This document shows positions 8,274-16,308 of a stretch of DNA of 64,000 nt, in pieces. The position numbers and the translations under genes were made by a program. The notes beneath the pieces are model-generated. The model saw only the letters and a list, made by a program, of their open reading frames with translations, searched no databases and was not told the DNA's origin. The DNA lies in assembly GCA_035714085.1 (NCBI GenBank), contig DASTMP010000462.1:1-64000 (forward strand). The letters are read 5' to 3'. Origin of the DNA: JAJVID01 sp035714085. Its GTDB lineage: Bacteria; Acidobacteriota; Blastocatellia; RBC074. The stretch's first letter is position 1. The number at the start of each line of letters is the position of its first letter.

Positions 8274-10928
8274 ATGCTAAGCAAATTGAAGATGCGATTA
8301 CGCGCGCTGCTGCGCAAATCAGAGATCGAGCGCGAACTGGATGAAGAGTTGCGCCATCACATCGAGCGACAGACCGAGCAGAACATCCGGCTTGGGATGA
8401 ATCCGGAGGAGGCGCAATACGCGGCTCGCAAGAACTTCGGCGGGGTGGAACAGGCGAAGGAGCGGAGCCGCGACGCTCGCGGCGTGAGATGGATTGAAGA
8501 TCTGTGGCAAGACCTTCGCTTCGGCGCGCGAATGCTCCTCAAGAATCGGGGGGTTACGGTAGTCGCGATGGTGACGTTGGCGCTCGGCATCGGCGCGAAT
8601 ACGGCGATTTTCAGCGTGGTCAATTCGGTGTTATTGCGCTCGCTGCCCTACAGAGATCCAGAGCGGATCGTGAGAATCTGGAACGCCGATGGCAGGTCGA
8701 CGACACAGGCGCCCATATCAGAGCCCGAATTCAACGAATACCGGAATCAATCTCAAAGCTTCGACCATGTCGCAGCGTATGTTGTTTTCCCTAACACTCT
8801 TACGAGCATTAAGGAACCCGAGCGGGTTCTGACGGCGGCGACTTCCTCCGCCTTTTTCCCCGCGCTGGGCGTGCAGATGGAACTGGGCCGCCCTTACTCC
8901 TCTGAAGAAGATCAACGTGGGCGGAACGGCGTAGTAGTCTTGAGCCACCGCCTGTGGCAGCGCCACTTCAGCGCCGACCCGAATCTTATTGGAAAGGCGG
9001 TAATCCTCGGCGGCCAGAGCCGCATCGTGATTGGGATCACGCCTCCGGGATTCGGATTCCCCAGCGATATGGTCGATGCCTGGACGCCTGCGGCTATCAA
9101 TCCGGCCAGTACTAATACGGGGGCGCATTACCTGAACGTAATTGCGCGCCTCAGGCCAGGGGGCGCTCTCGATCAGGCCAAGACTGAATTGAAGGCCGCT
9201 GTTGATCGAATTAAACAAAGGTTTCCTGAGTACTATAAGGGCGCCGAAGGATTCAATGCGAGAGTTGTTCCGCTGCTTGAGGAGATCGTCGGAGATATTC
9301 GGACGGCTCTGCTGGTGCTCTTCGGCAGCGTGGGGTTCATTCTGCTCATTGCCTGCGCGAACGTAGCCAACCTGCTCCTGGCGCGCGCCGCCGCGCGACA
9401 AAAAGAGATTGCCGTCAGAACGGCGCTCGGGGCGAGCCGCGGGCGCATCGTTCGTCAGTTGCTCACTGAGAGCGCGTTTCTCTCCATTATGGGCGGGGCT
9501 TTGGGGCTGCCGCTGGCCTACTGGTGTATCCGATTCCTCATCGCAGAGAAGCCTCTCGCCATCCCTCGCATAAATGAGATTGCTATCGACGGCTGGGCGC
9601 TCGGCTTCACGACGCTCGTTTCTCTGCTGACTGGAGTGATCTTTGGCCTCGCTCCCGCCCTGTATGCTTCCAAACCAAGCCTGAATGAATCGCTCAAAGA
9701 AGGCGGTCGTGGAGGGGCGGAAGGCGCGGGGCACAACCGCACTCGCGGTTTGCTGGTGGTCTCACAGGTTACGCTCTCGGTAGTGTTGCTTGTCGGAGCG
9801 GGTTTGATGATCAAGAGCTTCTGGCGCTTGTTGCAAGTCAACCCCGGGTACAATCCGGAGAACGTCCTCACGCTGCGCCTTTCTCTGCCTTGGAGAACCC
9901 CGTATCAACAGGTGATTGCCTTTCATCAACAACTCCTCCAACGCGCCGGGACGTTGCCTGGGGCGCAGGCTGTCGCCATCGCGAATCAGTTGCCGCTGGA
10001 TACGCCGAGGACGAATGTCTCCTTCGACGTCCAAGGGCATCCGTCGGAGTTTAGTAACGACAAAGACCCTATCGCTGACTTCAACACGATTAGCCCTAAC
10101 TACTTCTTGACCATGGGTATCCCGCTCTTGCAGGGCCGCTCTTTCACAGACCAGGACAATGCGCAATCTCCTACGGTCGTGATCGTCAACCAGAGTCTGG
10201 CTCGGCGCCTCTGGCCGGGCGAGGATCCAATCGGTAAGCGAATCCGGCTCACCGACAAGATGCCCTGGATGTCGGTCGTGGGCGTGTCGCCGGACCTAAA
10301 GAATCAAGCGTTGAACGCCGAGGCGCGCCAGGAAATGTATGTGCCTTATGTCCAGGCCAATTTTGGCCCGAATCAGGACTTCACGCCTCACTCTATAGGC
10401 TTAGTAGTGCGCGCTACGTTAGATCCTGTGTCATTGAGCGGCGCGATCAGGGGCGAGGTTCGGGCTCTCGATAAAAGCTTAGCAGTATACGATGTTAAGG
10501 CTATGGAGCGGATCGTCGCCGATTCTATCGCTCAACCACATTTTACGACGCTACTTCTTGCAGGTTTCGCCGGGATCGCACTGATCCTTGTGACAGTTGG
10601 AGTGTATGGCGTCATTTCGTATTCGGTAACCCAACGGACACGCGAGATCGGCATCCGCAAGGCGCTGGGCGCGCAGACGCGTGACGTCATGACGCTTTTC
10701 GTGGGACGTGGATTGGCGCTCGCTCTGATCGGCGTGGCCATCGGCATGGTTTTGGCCTTCGCACTGACCCGTGTCATGGCCGAGTTACTATACGAGGTGA
10801 GCGCTACCGACGCCACGATTTTTATTGCTGTGCCGTTGCTTATCACAGCAGTGGCGCTAATTGCCTGCTACGTACCTGTGCGCAGGGCGGTAAAGATCGA
10901 CCCAATGATAGCGCTCCGCCACGAGTGA
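8274..10928 (+). CDS. ADOP-type orphan ABC permease with prefix domain (permease 4)
   Basis: This is an 884-aa protein whose start is set by GAGGAG at 8262-8267. The prefix domain closely matches that of permease 5, including VRWIEDLWQDLRFGARML. TM1 is more divergent (GVTVVAMVTLALGIGANT). The first coupling helix is EIAVRTALGASRGRI. The second is EIGIRKALGAQTRDVMTLF, with Lys in the place usually held by Met. The C-terminus, CYVPVRRAVKIDPMIALRHE, differs from the CWIPARRA form of its neighbours. Two complete periplasmic domains lie between the membrane blocks and no frameshift is seen. Confidence 0.95.
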   Translation: MLSKLKMRLRALLRKSEIERELDEELRHHIERQTEQNIRLGMNPEEAQYAARKNFGGVEQAKERSRDARGVRWIEDLWQDLRFGARMLLKNRGVTVVAMVTLALGIGANTAIFSVVNSVLLRSLPYRDPERIVRIWNADGRSTTQAPISEPEFNEYRNQSQSFDHVAAYVVFPNTLTSIKEPERVLTAATSSAFFPALGVQMELGRPYSSEEDQRGRNGVVVLSHRLWQRHFSADPNLIGKAVILGGQSRIVIGITPPGFGFPSDMVDAWTPAAINPASTNTGAHYLNVIARLRPGGALDQAKTELKAAVDRIKQRFPEYYKGAEGFNARVVPLLEEIVGDIRTALLVLFGSVGFILLIACANVANLLLARAAARQKEIAVRTALGASRGRIVRQLLTESAFLSIMGGALGLPLAYWCIRFLIAEKPLAIPRINEIAIDGWALGFTTLVSLLTGVIFGLAPALYASKPSLNESLKEGGRGGAEGAGHNRTRGLLVVSQVTLSVVLLVGAGLMIKSFWRLLQVNPGYNPENVLTLRLSLPWRTPYQQVIAFHQQLLQRAGTLPGAQAVAIANQLPLDTPRTNVSFDVQGHPSEFSNDKDPIADFNTISPNYFLTMGIPLLQGRSFTDQDNAQSPTVVIVNQSLARRLWPGEDPIGKRIRLTDKMPWMSVVGVSPDLKNQALNAEARQEMYVPYVQANFGPNQDFTPHSIGLVVRATLDPVSLSGAIRGEVRALDKSLAVYDVKAMERIVADSIAQPHFTTLLLAGFAGIALILVTVGVYGVISYSVTQRTREIGIRKALGAQTRDVMTLFVGRGLALALIGVAIGMVLAFALTRVMAELLYEVSATDATIFIAVPLLITAVALIACYVPVRRAVKIDPMIALRHE

Positions 10929-11015
10929 GCCAGGATTTGAAGCTGACATTCCTGGTGAGAAGCAAACTTGTATGAGGATTTTCGGCAGGTCGGTGAAGAC
11001 CGCAAGGAGATCGAT

Positions 11016-13643
11016 ATGCTAAGCAGATTGAAGATTGCGCTGCGGGCGCTGCTGCGCAAGTCGCAAGCCGAGCGTGAACTGGACGAGGAACTGCGCCATC
11101 ACGTCGAACAACAGACCGAGCAAAACATCCGCCTCGGGATGAGTCCGGAAGAGGCGCGGCGCGCGGCTCGCAAGGACTTCGGCGGAGTGGAGCAAGCGAA
11201 GGAGCAGAGCCGCGACGCTCGCGGCGTGAGATGGATTGAAGATCTGTGGCAGGACCTTCGCTTCGGCGCGCGAATGCTGCTGAAGAATCCTGGCTTCACT
11301 TTTGTGGCGGGCGCCACGCTCACACTGGGCATAGGCGCGAATACGGCGATCTTCAGTCTGGTCGAGGCGCTGTTGCTGCGCCCATTGCCCTACGCCGAGC
11401 CTGACCGGCTGGTTCTGCTGTCGGAAAAAGGGCGCAACCAGATTCCGTATCCAAACTTCAGCGACTGGCGGGAACGGGCGCAATCCTTCGAGGGGATGGC
11501 CTCGATTCGCAAACAGACGCTCAATCTCACGGGTGTAGACAAGCCGGTGTCGCTGCGCGGGCGGACGGTCAATTGGAATTTCTTCCACCTGCTCGGCGTG
11601 CAGCCACAACTCGGTCGTCTGTTTGTAGCCGAAGACGACCGCCGCGGCGCGGCGCGTACGGCGCTGCTCAGCGATGGGCTGTGGAAGGCTCAGTTCGGCG
11701 GCGATCCTGGCGTCATCGGCCGGAAGCTGACGTTGGACGGCGAGCCGTACGAAGTGATCGGGGTGTTGCCGCCGGGGTTTGAATATTTCCAGGCGGATGA
11801 TGTGTATACGCCTATTGGCCCGTTTCTCAAGCCTGATGGTTTGATGCAACGCGGAGTCTCAATGGGATTGTATGCGGTGGGGCGCCTGAAACCGGGCGTC
11901 ACTCTGGCGCAGGCGAACGGCGAACTGGCGGGAATCGCCGCGCAACTCGAACGCGAATATCCGGCGGATAACAAAGGCAGGGGCGCAATGGCCGAGCCTT
12001 TGCAGGACGTGATGTCGGAGGGCGTTCGCCGTTCGCTGTGGGTATTGCTTGGAGCGGTCGGATTCATCCTGCTGATCGCCTGCGTCAACGTCGCCAACCT
12101 GCTGCTGGCGCGCGGGGCTGACCGGCGGAAAGAAATGGCTTTGCGGCTGGCGCTAGGCGCTGGACGCGGGCGAATCGTCCGGCAACTGCTCAGCGAAAGC
12201 CTGTTGATCGCTCTACTGGGCGGGACGTTCGGCGCGTTGCTGGGAGGTTGGATGCTGAAAGGCCTGCTGGCGCTTGCTCCCGACGATGTCCCGCAACTCA
12301 ATCGCGTCAGTCTCAATATGACAGTGTTGCTCTTCACGCTGGGGGTTTCGGCGCTAACCAGCGTGTTGTGCGGATTGGCGCCAGCGTTGCACGCGGCGCG
12401 CGCCGAACTGCACTCGGCGCTGAAAGAAGGCGGCCGCCGGCCCGCCGGCGCGACGCGCGACCTGACACGCAAAACACTGCTGGTGGTCGAGGTCAGTTTA
12501 GCGTTGGTGTTGCTGGTTGGCGCTGGGTTGCTTGTACGCTCGATGGCGCGGCTGCTGGGAGTAGATCCGGGCTTCAATACTGAAAACCTGCTGACGATGC
12601 GGCTCAACCTGCGCAGCGACGCTTACACCGTGCCGCGTCGTTTGACCCTTTATGACGAAAGTCTCAAACGCATCGCCGCGTTACCTGGAGTTCAAGGGGC
12701 TGCGATCACGCGCTCGCTGCCAATTGATGGCTCTGATTGGGGCGGCCCAGTCAGAGCCGCAGATAAACCTTCGCCGACCGATTTCCAGATGTCGGCGCTC
12801 TCGGCGATCAGCGCGAATTATTTCGAGGTCATGGGTATGCGCCTGTTGAAAGGCCGCGCCTTCACAGAGGCCGACACGGCGGAAGCGCCGCGGGTGGCCG
12901 TCATCAATGAGGCGCTGGCGCAGCGCCTCTGGCCGGGCGAAGTCCCCATCGGCAAACGCCTGAAAACCGGCACGAAGGAAGTCCCGGATCAGTGGAACCC
13001 CTGGTGTGAGGTAGTGGGCGTAGTGGCCGATGTCAAACTGGAAGGCCTGGAACAGGACACGCCGATGCAAATGTATCTACCGCTTCACCAGCGGCCGAGT
13101 AGCCCAACACTGTGGCTGGTCGTCCGCACGGCGGGCGATCCGCTGCGGGTGGTGGCGGCGGTCGAGCGCACGATTCACGCGGTTGAAAAAGACCTGCCGG
13201 TATATTCGGTCCGGTCAATGAATCAACTGCTAGGGGGTTCGCTCGCCACGCGCCGGCTGACGCTTTTCTTGCTGGTGGGCTTTGCCGCGCTGGCTTTATT
13301 ACTGGCGGCGGTCGGCATCTACGGCGTGACCTCGTATTCAGTCAAACAGCGCACGCACGAACTGGGCATTCGGATGGCTCTGGGCGCGCAAGCAGGGGAC
13401 GTGTTGAAGTTGGTCCTCACACAAGGGTTGAAGCTGGCATTTGCCGGAGTTGTGATCGGATTGACGGCGGCTTTCTCGCTGACCAGGTGGATGAAATCCT
13501 TGTTGTTTGAAGTGCGCCCGACTGACCCAATGACATTTGCCGTGATTGCGCTGCTGCTGATCGCCGTGGCGCTGCTGGCTTGCTGGATTCCGGCTCAACG
13601 GGCAGCCAAGGTAGACCCGATGGTCGCGCTTCGATGTGAATAA
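11016..13643 (+). CDS. ADOP-type orphan ABC permease with prefix domain (permease 5)
   Basis: The open frame extends up to 10968, but AAGGAG at 11004-11009 and alignment with the other prefix domains (MLSRLKIALRALLRK) place the start at 11016, giving 875 aa. The coupling helices are EMALRLALGAGRGRI, with Leu for the common Val/Ile, and ELGIRMALGAQAGDV. Periplasmic domain 1 is rather short and starts LLSEKGRNQIPYPNFSDW. It is the last gene of the plus-strand array. It ends 91 bp from the convergent permease 6, with a large inverted repeat between them that could stop transcription from both sides. The 87-bp spacer upstream is not like the 58/60-bp spacers around permease 3. Confidence 0.94.
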   Translation: MLSRLKIALRALLRKSQAERELDEELRHHVEQQTEQNIRLGMSPEEARRAARKDFGGVEQAKEQSRDARGVRWIEDLWQDLRFGARMLLKNPGFTFVAGATLTLGIGANTAIFSLVEALLLRPLPYAEPDRLVLLSEKGRNQIPYPNFSDWRERAQSFEGMASIRKQTLNLTGVDKPVSLRGRTVNWNFFHLLGVQPQLGRLFVAEDDRRGAARTALLSDGLWKAQFGGDPGVIGRKLTLDGEPYEVIGVLPPGFEYFQADDVYTPIGPFLKPDGLMQRGVSMGLYAVGRLKPGVTLAQANGELAGIAAQLEREYPADNKGRGAMAEPLQDVMSEGVRRSLWVLLGAVGFILLIACVNVANLLLARGADRRKEMALRLALGAGRGRIVRQLLSESLLIALLGGTFGALLGGWMLKGLLALAPDDVPQLNRVSLNMTVLLFTLGVSALTSVLCGLAPALHAARAELHSALKEGGRRPAGATRDLTRKTLLVVEVSLALVLLVGAGLLVRSMARLLGVDPGFNTENLLTMRLNLRSDAYTVPRRLTLYDESLKRIAALPGVQGAAITRSLPIDGSDWGGPVRAADKPSPTDFQMSALSAISANYFEVMGMRLLKGRAFTEADTAEAPRVAVINEALAQRLWPGEVPIGKRLKTGTKEVPDQWNPWCEVVGVVADVKLEGLEQDTPMQMYLPLHQRPSSPTLWLVVRTAGDPLRVVAAVERTIHAVEKDLPVYSVRSMNQLLGGSLATRRLTLFLLVGFAALALLLAAVGIYGVTSYSVKQRTHELGIRMALGAQAGDVLKLVLTQGLKLAFAGVVIGLTAAFSLTRWMKSLLFEVRPTDPMTFAVIALLLIAVALLACWIPAQRAAKVDPMVALRCE

Positions 13644-13736
13644 GGTTTCAGGTTTCAGGTTTCAGGTTTCAGATTGCGGATAAGGAATGATGCCGCAGAC
13701 GCTAACCTGACACCTGAAACCTGACATCTGACACCT
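13644..13736. repeat. Heptamer inverted-repeat element 1, between convergent genes
   Basis: The left arm has four tandem GGTTTCA units. The core contains GATAAGGAATGATGCCGCAG. The right arm has complementary ACCTGACACCTGAAACC units. Opposed arms can form a long stem. It fills the gap between the plus-strand permease 5 and minus-strand permease 6, so it may act as a bidirectional terminator; no U-tract is seen. Confidence 0.85.
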
Positions 13737-16206
13737 ATTCGCAGCGCAATGCGATCATCGGGTCCACTTTCGCCGCGCGGCGCGCGGGAACGTAACAGGC
13801 CAGCAGCGCCACCGCGGTCAGCAGTAGCGGGATCGAGCCGAACGTCAACGGGTCGGTCGCGCTCACGCCGAACAGCAGGGTCTTCATCAACCGCGTCAAA
13901 GCGAAAGACGCGAGCAGGCCGATCCCGACGCCCGACGCCGCCAACAACATCCCTTCGGCGACGACGAGTTTCAACACGTCGTGTGATTGCGCGCCCAAAG
14001 CCATTCGGACGCCGATCTCGTGTGTGCGCTGCGCGACGGCGTAAGCGATCACGCCGTAAATGCCGACCGCGCCGAGCGCCAAGGCCAACAGCGCGAACCC
14101 TCCGAACAGAATCATATTGAAGCGCGGCTGCGTGAAGGCGGCGTCCAGCGCATCGTCCATCGTCCTGACTTGCGAAATGATGAAATCGGGCTCGATTTCG
14201 CGAGCCTCGCGTTGCGCCGTGGTCGCCAGGATTGATGGATCGGCCATCGTCCGCGCGACCAGATTGAAAGCTCGTTGAACGCCTTCTTTCCCATAGGTAA
14301 CAGCGTGCTGCGCCAGGGGGATGAATGCTTCCTGCCACGCGGCGTCGGCGAACGCGCGGTTCTTCGCGTCGGCGACCACGCCGACAATCGTCAGGTAACG
14401 GGTCCTCGCTCGATCAGGAATGGTATTCAGGTAACGGAAGCGCTTGCCAACGGGGTCTTCGCTCGGCCAGTGATTGCGCGCAAAACTTTCATTGACTATA
14501 GCGACCGGCGTCGCGCCTTCCTGATCCGCGCCGGTAAACAGTCGTCCGCGCAACAGCCGCATGCCCATCGCCTGAAAATAACCGGCGCTGACCGTGCGGA
14601 AATCGACGCTCATATGCGTCAGGTTGTTCATATCGAATTGACGCCCCTCGATCTCGACGACCGTGGCATGGTCCTCGCCGTTGGGAGGTAAAGGGTCGGT
14701 CACGGCGGCGGATTCGACGCCGGGTAGCGCGTTTATGCGAGCGAGCAATCTTTCGTACAGGCCGGCGATCCGCTGATTGTCGGGATAAGCGGAGTTGGGC
14801 GGCGTCATGCGCATGGTCAGCAGATGATCGGATCTGAACCCCATATCGACTCTCTGCAATTCTCTCACCGAGCGGATCAACAAACCTGCGCCGATGAGCA
14901 GCACGACCGCCAGCGCCGTCTCCAACACGACAAGCGACCGCCGCAAGCGGCTGCGGCTGTTTGCGGCCTCGCTGCGTCCGCCCTCTTTCAGCGTCGTATG
15001 AAGGTCGAATTTCACTGCGCGCAAAGCCGGAACCAGACCGAAGAGCGCCGCCGTGAGCAATGACATCAGCAGCGCGAAGCCCGTCACCCGCAGGTCGAGC
15101 GATGTCTCGGCCAGCCGCGGAATGTCCGCCGGACTGATTCTCAACAACGCGTCCACTCCCCACACCGCCAGCAACAAGCCCAAACCTCCGCCCAGCGCGG
15201 CGAGCAGCGAACTTTCCATCAGTAATTGCCGGACGATTCGCCCGCGGCTCGCGCCCAGCGCGGCGCGCACGGCGATCTCCTTTTGCCGGTCTTCGCCTCT
15301 GACCAGCAGCAGATTCGCAACGTTCACGCATGCGATCAGCAGAACCACCACCACCGCCCCAAGCAAAATCAGCAAAGCCAACCGTGCGTCGCCGGCGACG
15401 GCTCGTTCGAGCGGCAGAATATAACCGATGATTTCCGGCGGGTACCATTTCGGATTCTCGATCGCCTCGCGACGATTGTTCGCTTGGTGTTCGGCCTGAG
15501 CCTGGGCCAGCGTAGCGCCGGGCTGCAGGCGTCCGATCACGCCTAAATATCCGTTGCCGCGACGTGGGCTGGCCAGGCGCAAATCGATAGCGCGCCACAG
15601 ATCAGCGCGCGTATCGGCCCTCAATTCCATCGGCGCCTTGAACGAAGCCGGCAGCACGCCGACCACGGTGTAACCGGAATCGTCGAGGTCGAGCGTCCGG
15701 CCGATGACCGCCGGATCGCCTGCGAATTTGCGCTGCCAGAAAGCGTGGCTCAGCACAACGAATTTGTTCTTGCCTTCCACTTCCTCTTCGGCGTTGAAAT
15801 CGCGGCCCAGCGCGACTTTGACGCCCAGCGTGCGGAAGAAATTCGCCGTGCAGAACGGCGCGGCCACACGTTCAGGCTCGCTCACGCCACGCAAGGTCGA
15901 CCGCTCAAACATGTACCACCCGGCAAGCTCCGCAAAGCTCCGATTCTCCTGGCGCAGCCGGATGAATTCCGCCTCCGTCAACCCATCGCGCGGATACCCG
16001 AGTTTGGGCAACGCGGTATAGAGCGCCACCAACCGCTCCGGCTGGTCATAAGGCAGTGGCCGCAGCAGCACGGCGTTGACGGCGCTGAAAATCGCAGTGT
16101 TCGCCCCGATGCCGAGCGCCAGTGTGACGATGGCAATCAATGTGAAGCCGGGTTTCTTCAACAACATCCGGGCGCCATAGCGCAGGTCCTGCCATAGTGT
16201 TTGCAT
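13735..16206 (-). CDS. ADOP-type orphan ABC permease, no prefix domain (permease 6)
   Basis: This is an 823-aa protein. A TTG codon four codons upstream keeps the frame open, but it overlaps the GAGGGG ribosome-binding site. The ATG giving MQTLWQDLRYGARML is the start used by the relatives. It has no prefix domain and begins directly at the pre-TM1 helix. TM1 reads FTLIAIVTLALGIGANT. Coupling helices: EIAVRAALGASRGRI, and EIGVRMALGAQSHDVLKLV followed by an acidic AEG. Periplasmic domain 1 has the ELAGWYMFERSTLRG stretch. It is the last gene of the operon read from 26548, 100 bp after permease 7 across heptamer element 2. Confidence 0.95.
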   Translation of the reverse strand: MQTLWQDLRYGARMLLKKPGFTLIAIVTLALGIGANTAIFSAVNAVLLRPLPYDQPERLVALYTALPKLGYPRDGLTEAEFIRLRQENRSFAELAGWYMFERSTLRGVSEPERVAAPFCTANFFRTLGVKVALGRDFNAEEEVEGKNKFVVLSHAFWQRKFAGDPAVIGRTLDLDDSGYTVVGVLPASFKAPMELRADTRADLWRAIDLRLASPRRGNGYLGVIGRLQPGATLAQAQAEHQANNRREAIENPKWYPPEIIGYILPLERAVAGDARLALLILLGAVVVVLLIACVNVANLLLVRGEDRQKEIAVRAALGASRGRIVRQLLMESSLLAALGGGLGLLLAVWGVDALLRISPADIPRLAETSLDLRVTGFALLMSLLTAALFGLVPALRAVKFDLHTTLKEGGRSEAANSRSRLRRSLVVLETALAVVLLIGAGLLIRSVRELQRVDMGFRSDHLLTMRMTPPNSAYPDNQRIAGLYERLLARINALPGVESAAVTDPLPPNGEDHATVVEIEGRQFDMNNLTHMSVDFRTVSAGYFQAMGMRLLRGRLFTGADQEGATPVAIVNESFARNHWPSEDPVGKRFRYLNTIPDRARTRYLTIVGVVADAKNRAFADAAWQEAFIPLAQHAVTYGKEGVQRAFNLVARTMADPSILATTAQREAREIEPDFIISQVRTMDDALDAAFTQPRFNMILFGGFALLALALGAVGIYGVIAYAVAQRTHEIGVRMALGAQSHDVLKLVVAEGMLLAASGVGIGLLASFALTRLMKTLLFGVSATDPLTFGSIPLLLTAVALLACYVPARRAAKVDPMIALRCE

Positions 16207-16227
16207 AATTCCCCTCAAAGAGGGATT

Positions 16228-16308
16228 CAGGTTTCAGGTGTGAGGTTCCAGGTTTCAGATAAGGAATGATGCCGCAGACTCTATTCTGACACCTGACACC
16301 TGACACCT
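16228..16308. repeat. Heptamer inverted-repeat element 2
   Basis: Located between permeases 7 and 6. The left arm is CAGGTTTCAGGTG with degenerate units, the core is GATAAGGAATGATGCCGCAG in the same orientation as element 1, and the right arm is three (ACACCTG) units. The last bases overlap the stop codon of permease 7. Confidence 0.85.

Noticed and set aside
10968..11015. N-terminal extension of permease 5 (16 residues)
   Set aside because: AAGGAG at 11004-11009 and homology with the other prefix domains place the start at 11016.
92..13643. MacB naming for the permeases
   Set aside because: MacB has an N-terminal ATPase and four helices; these have no nucleotide-binding motifs and duplicated membrane/periplasmic halves.
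14489..15598. Long minus-strand frame of 369 codons within permease 6
   Set aside because: It is a shadow frame, rich in Arg/Gly/Ala, with no homology and fully inside a conserved gene.
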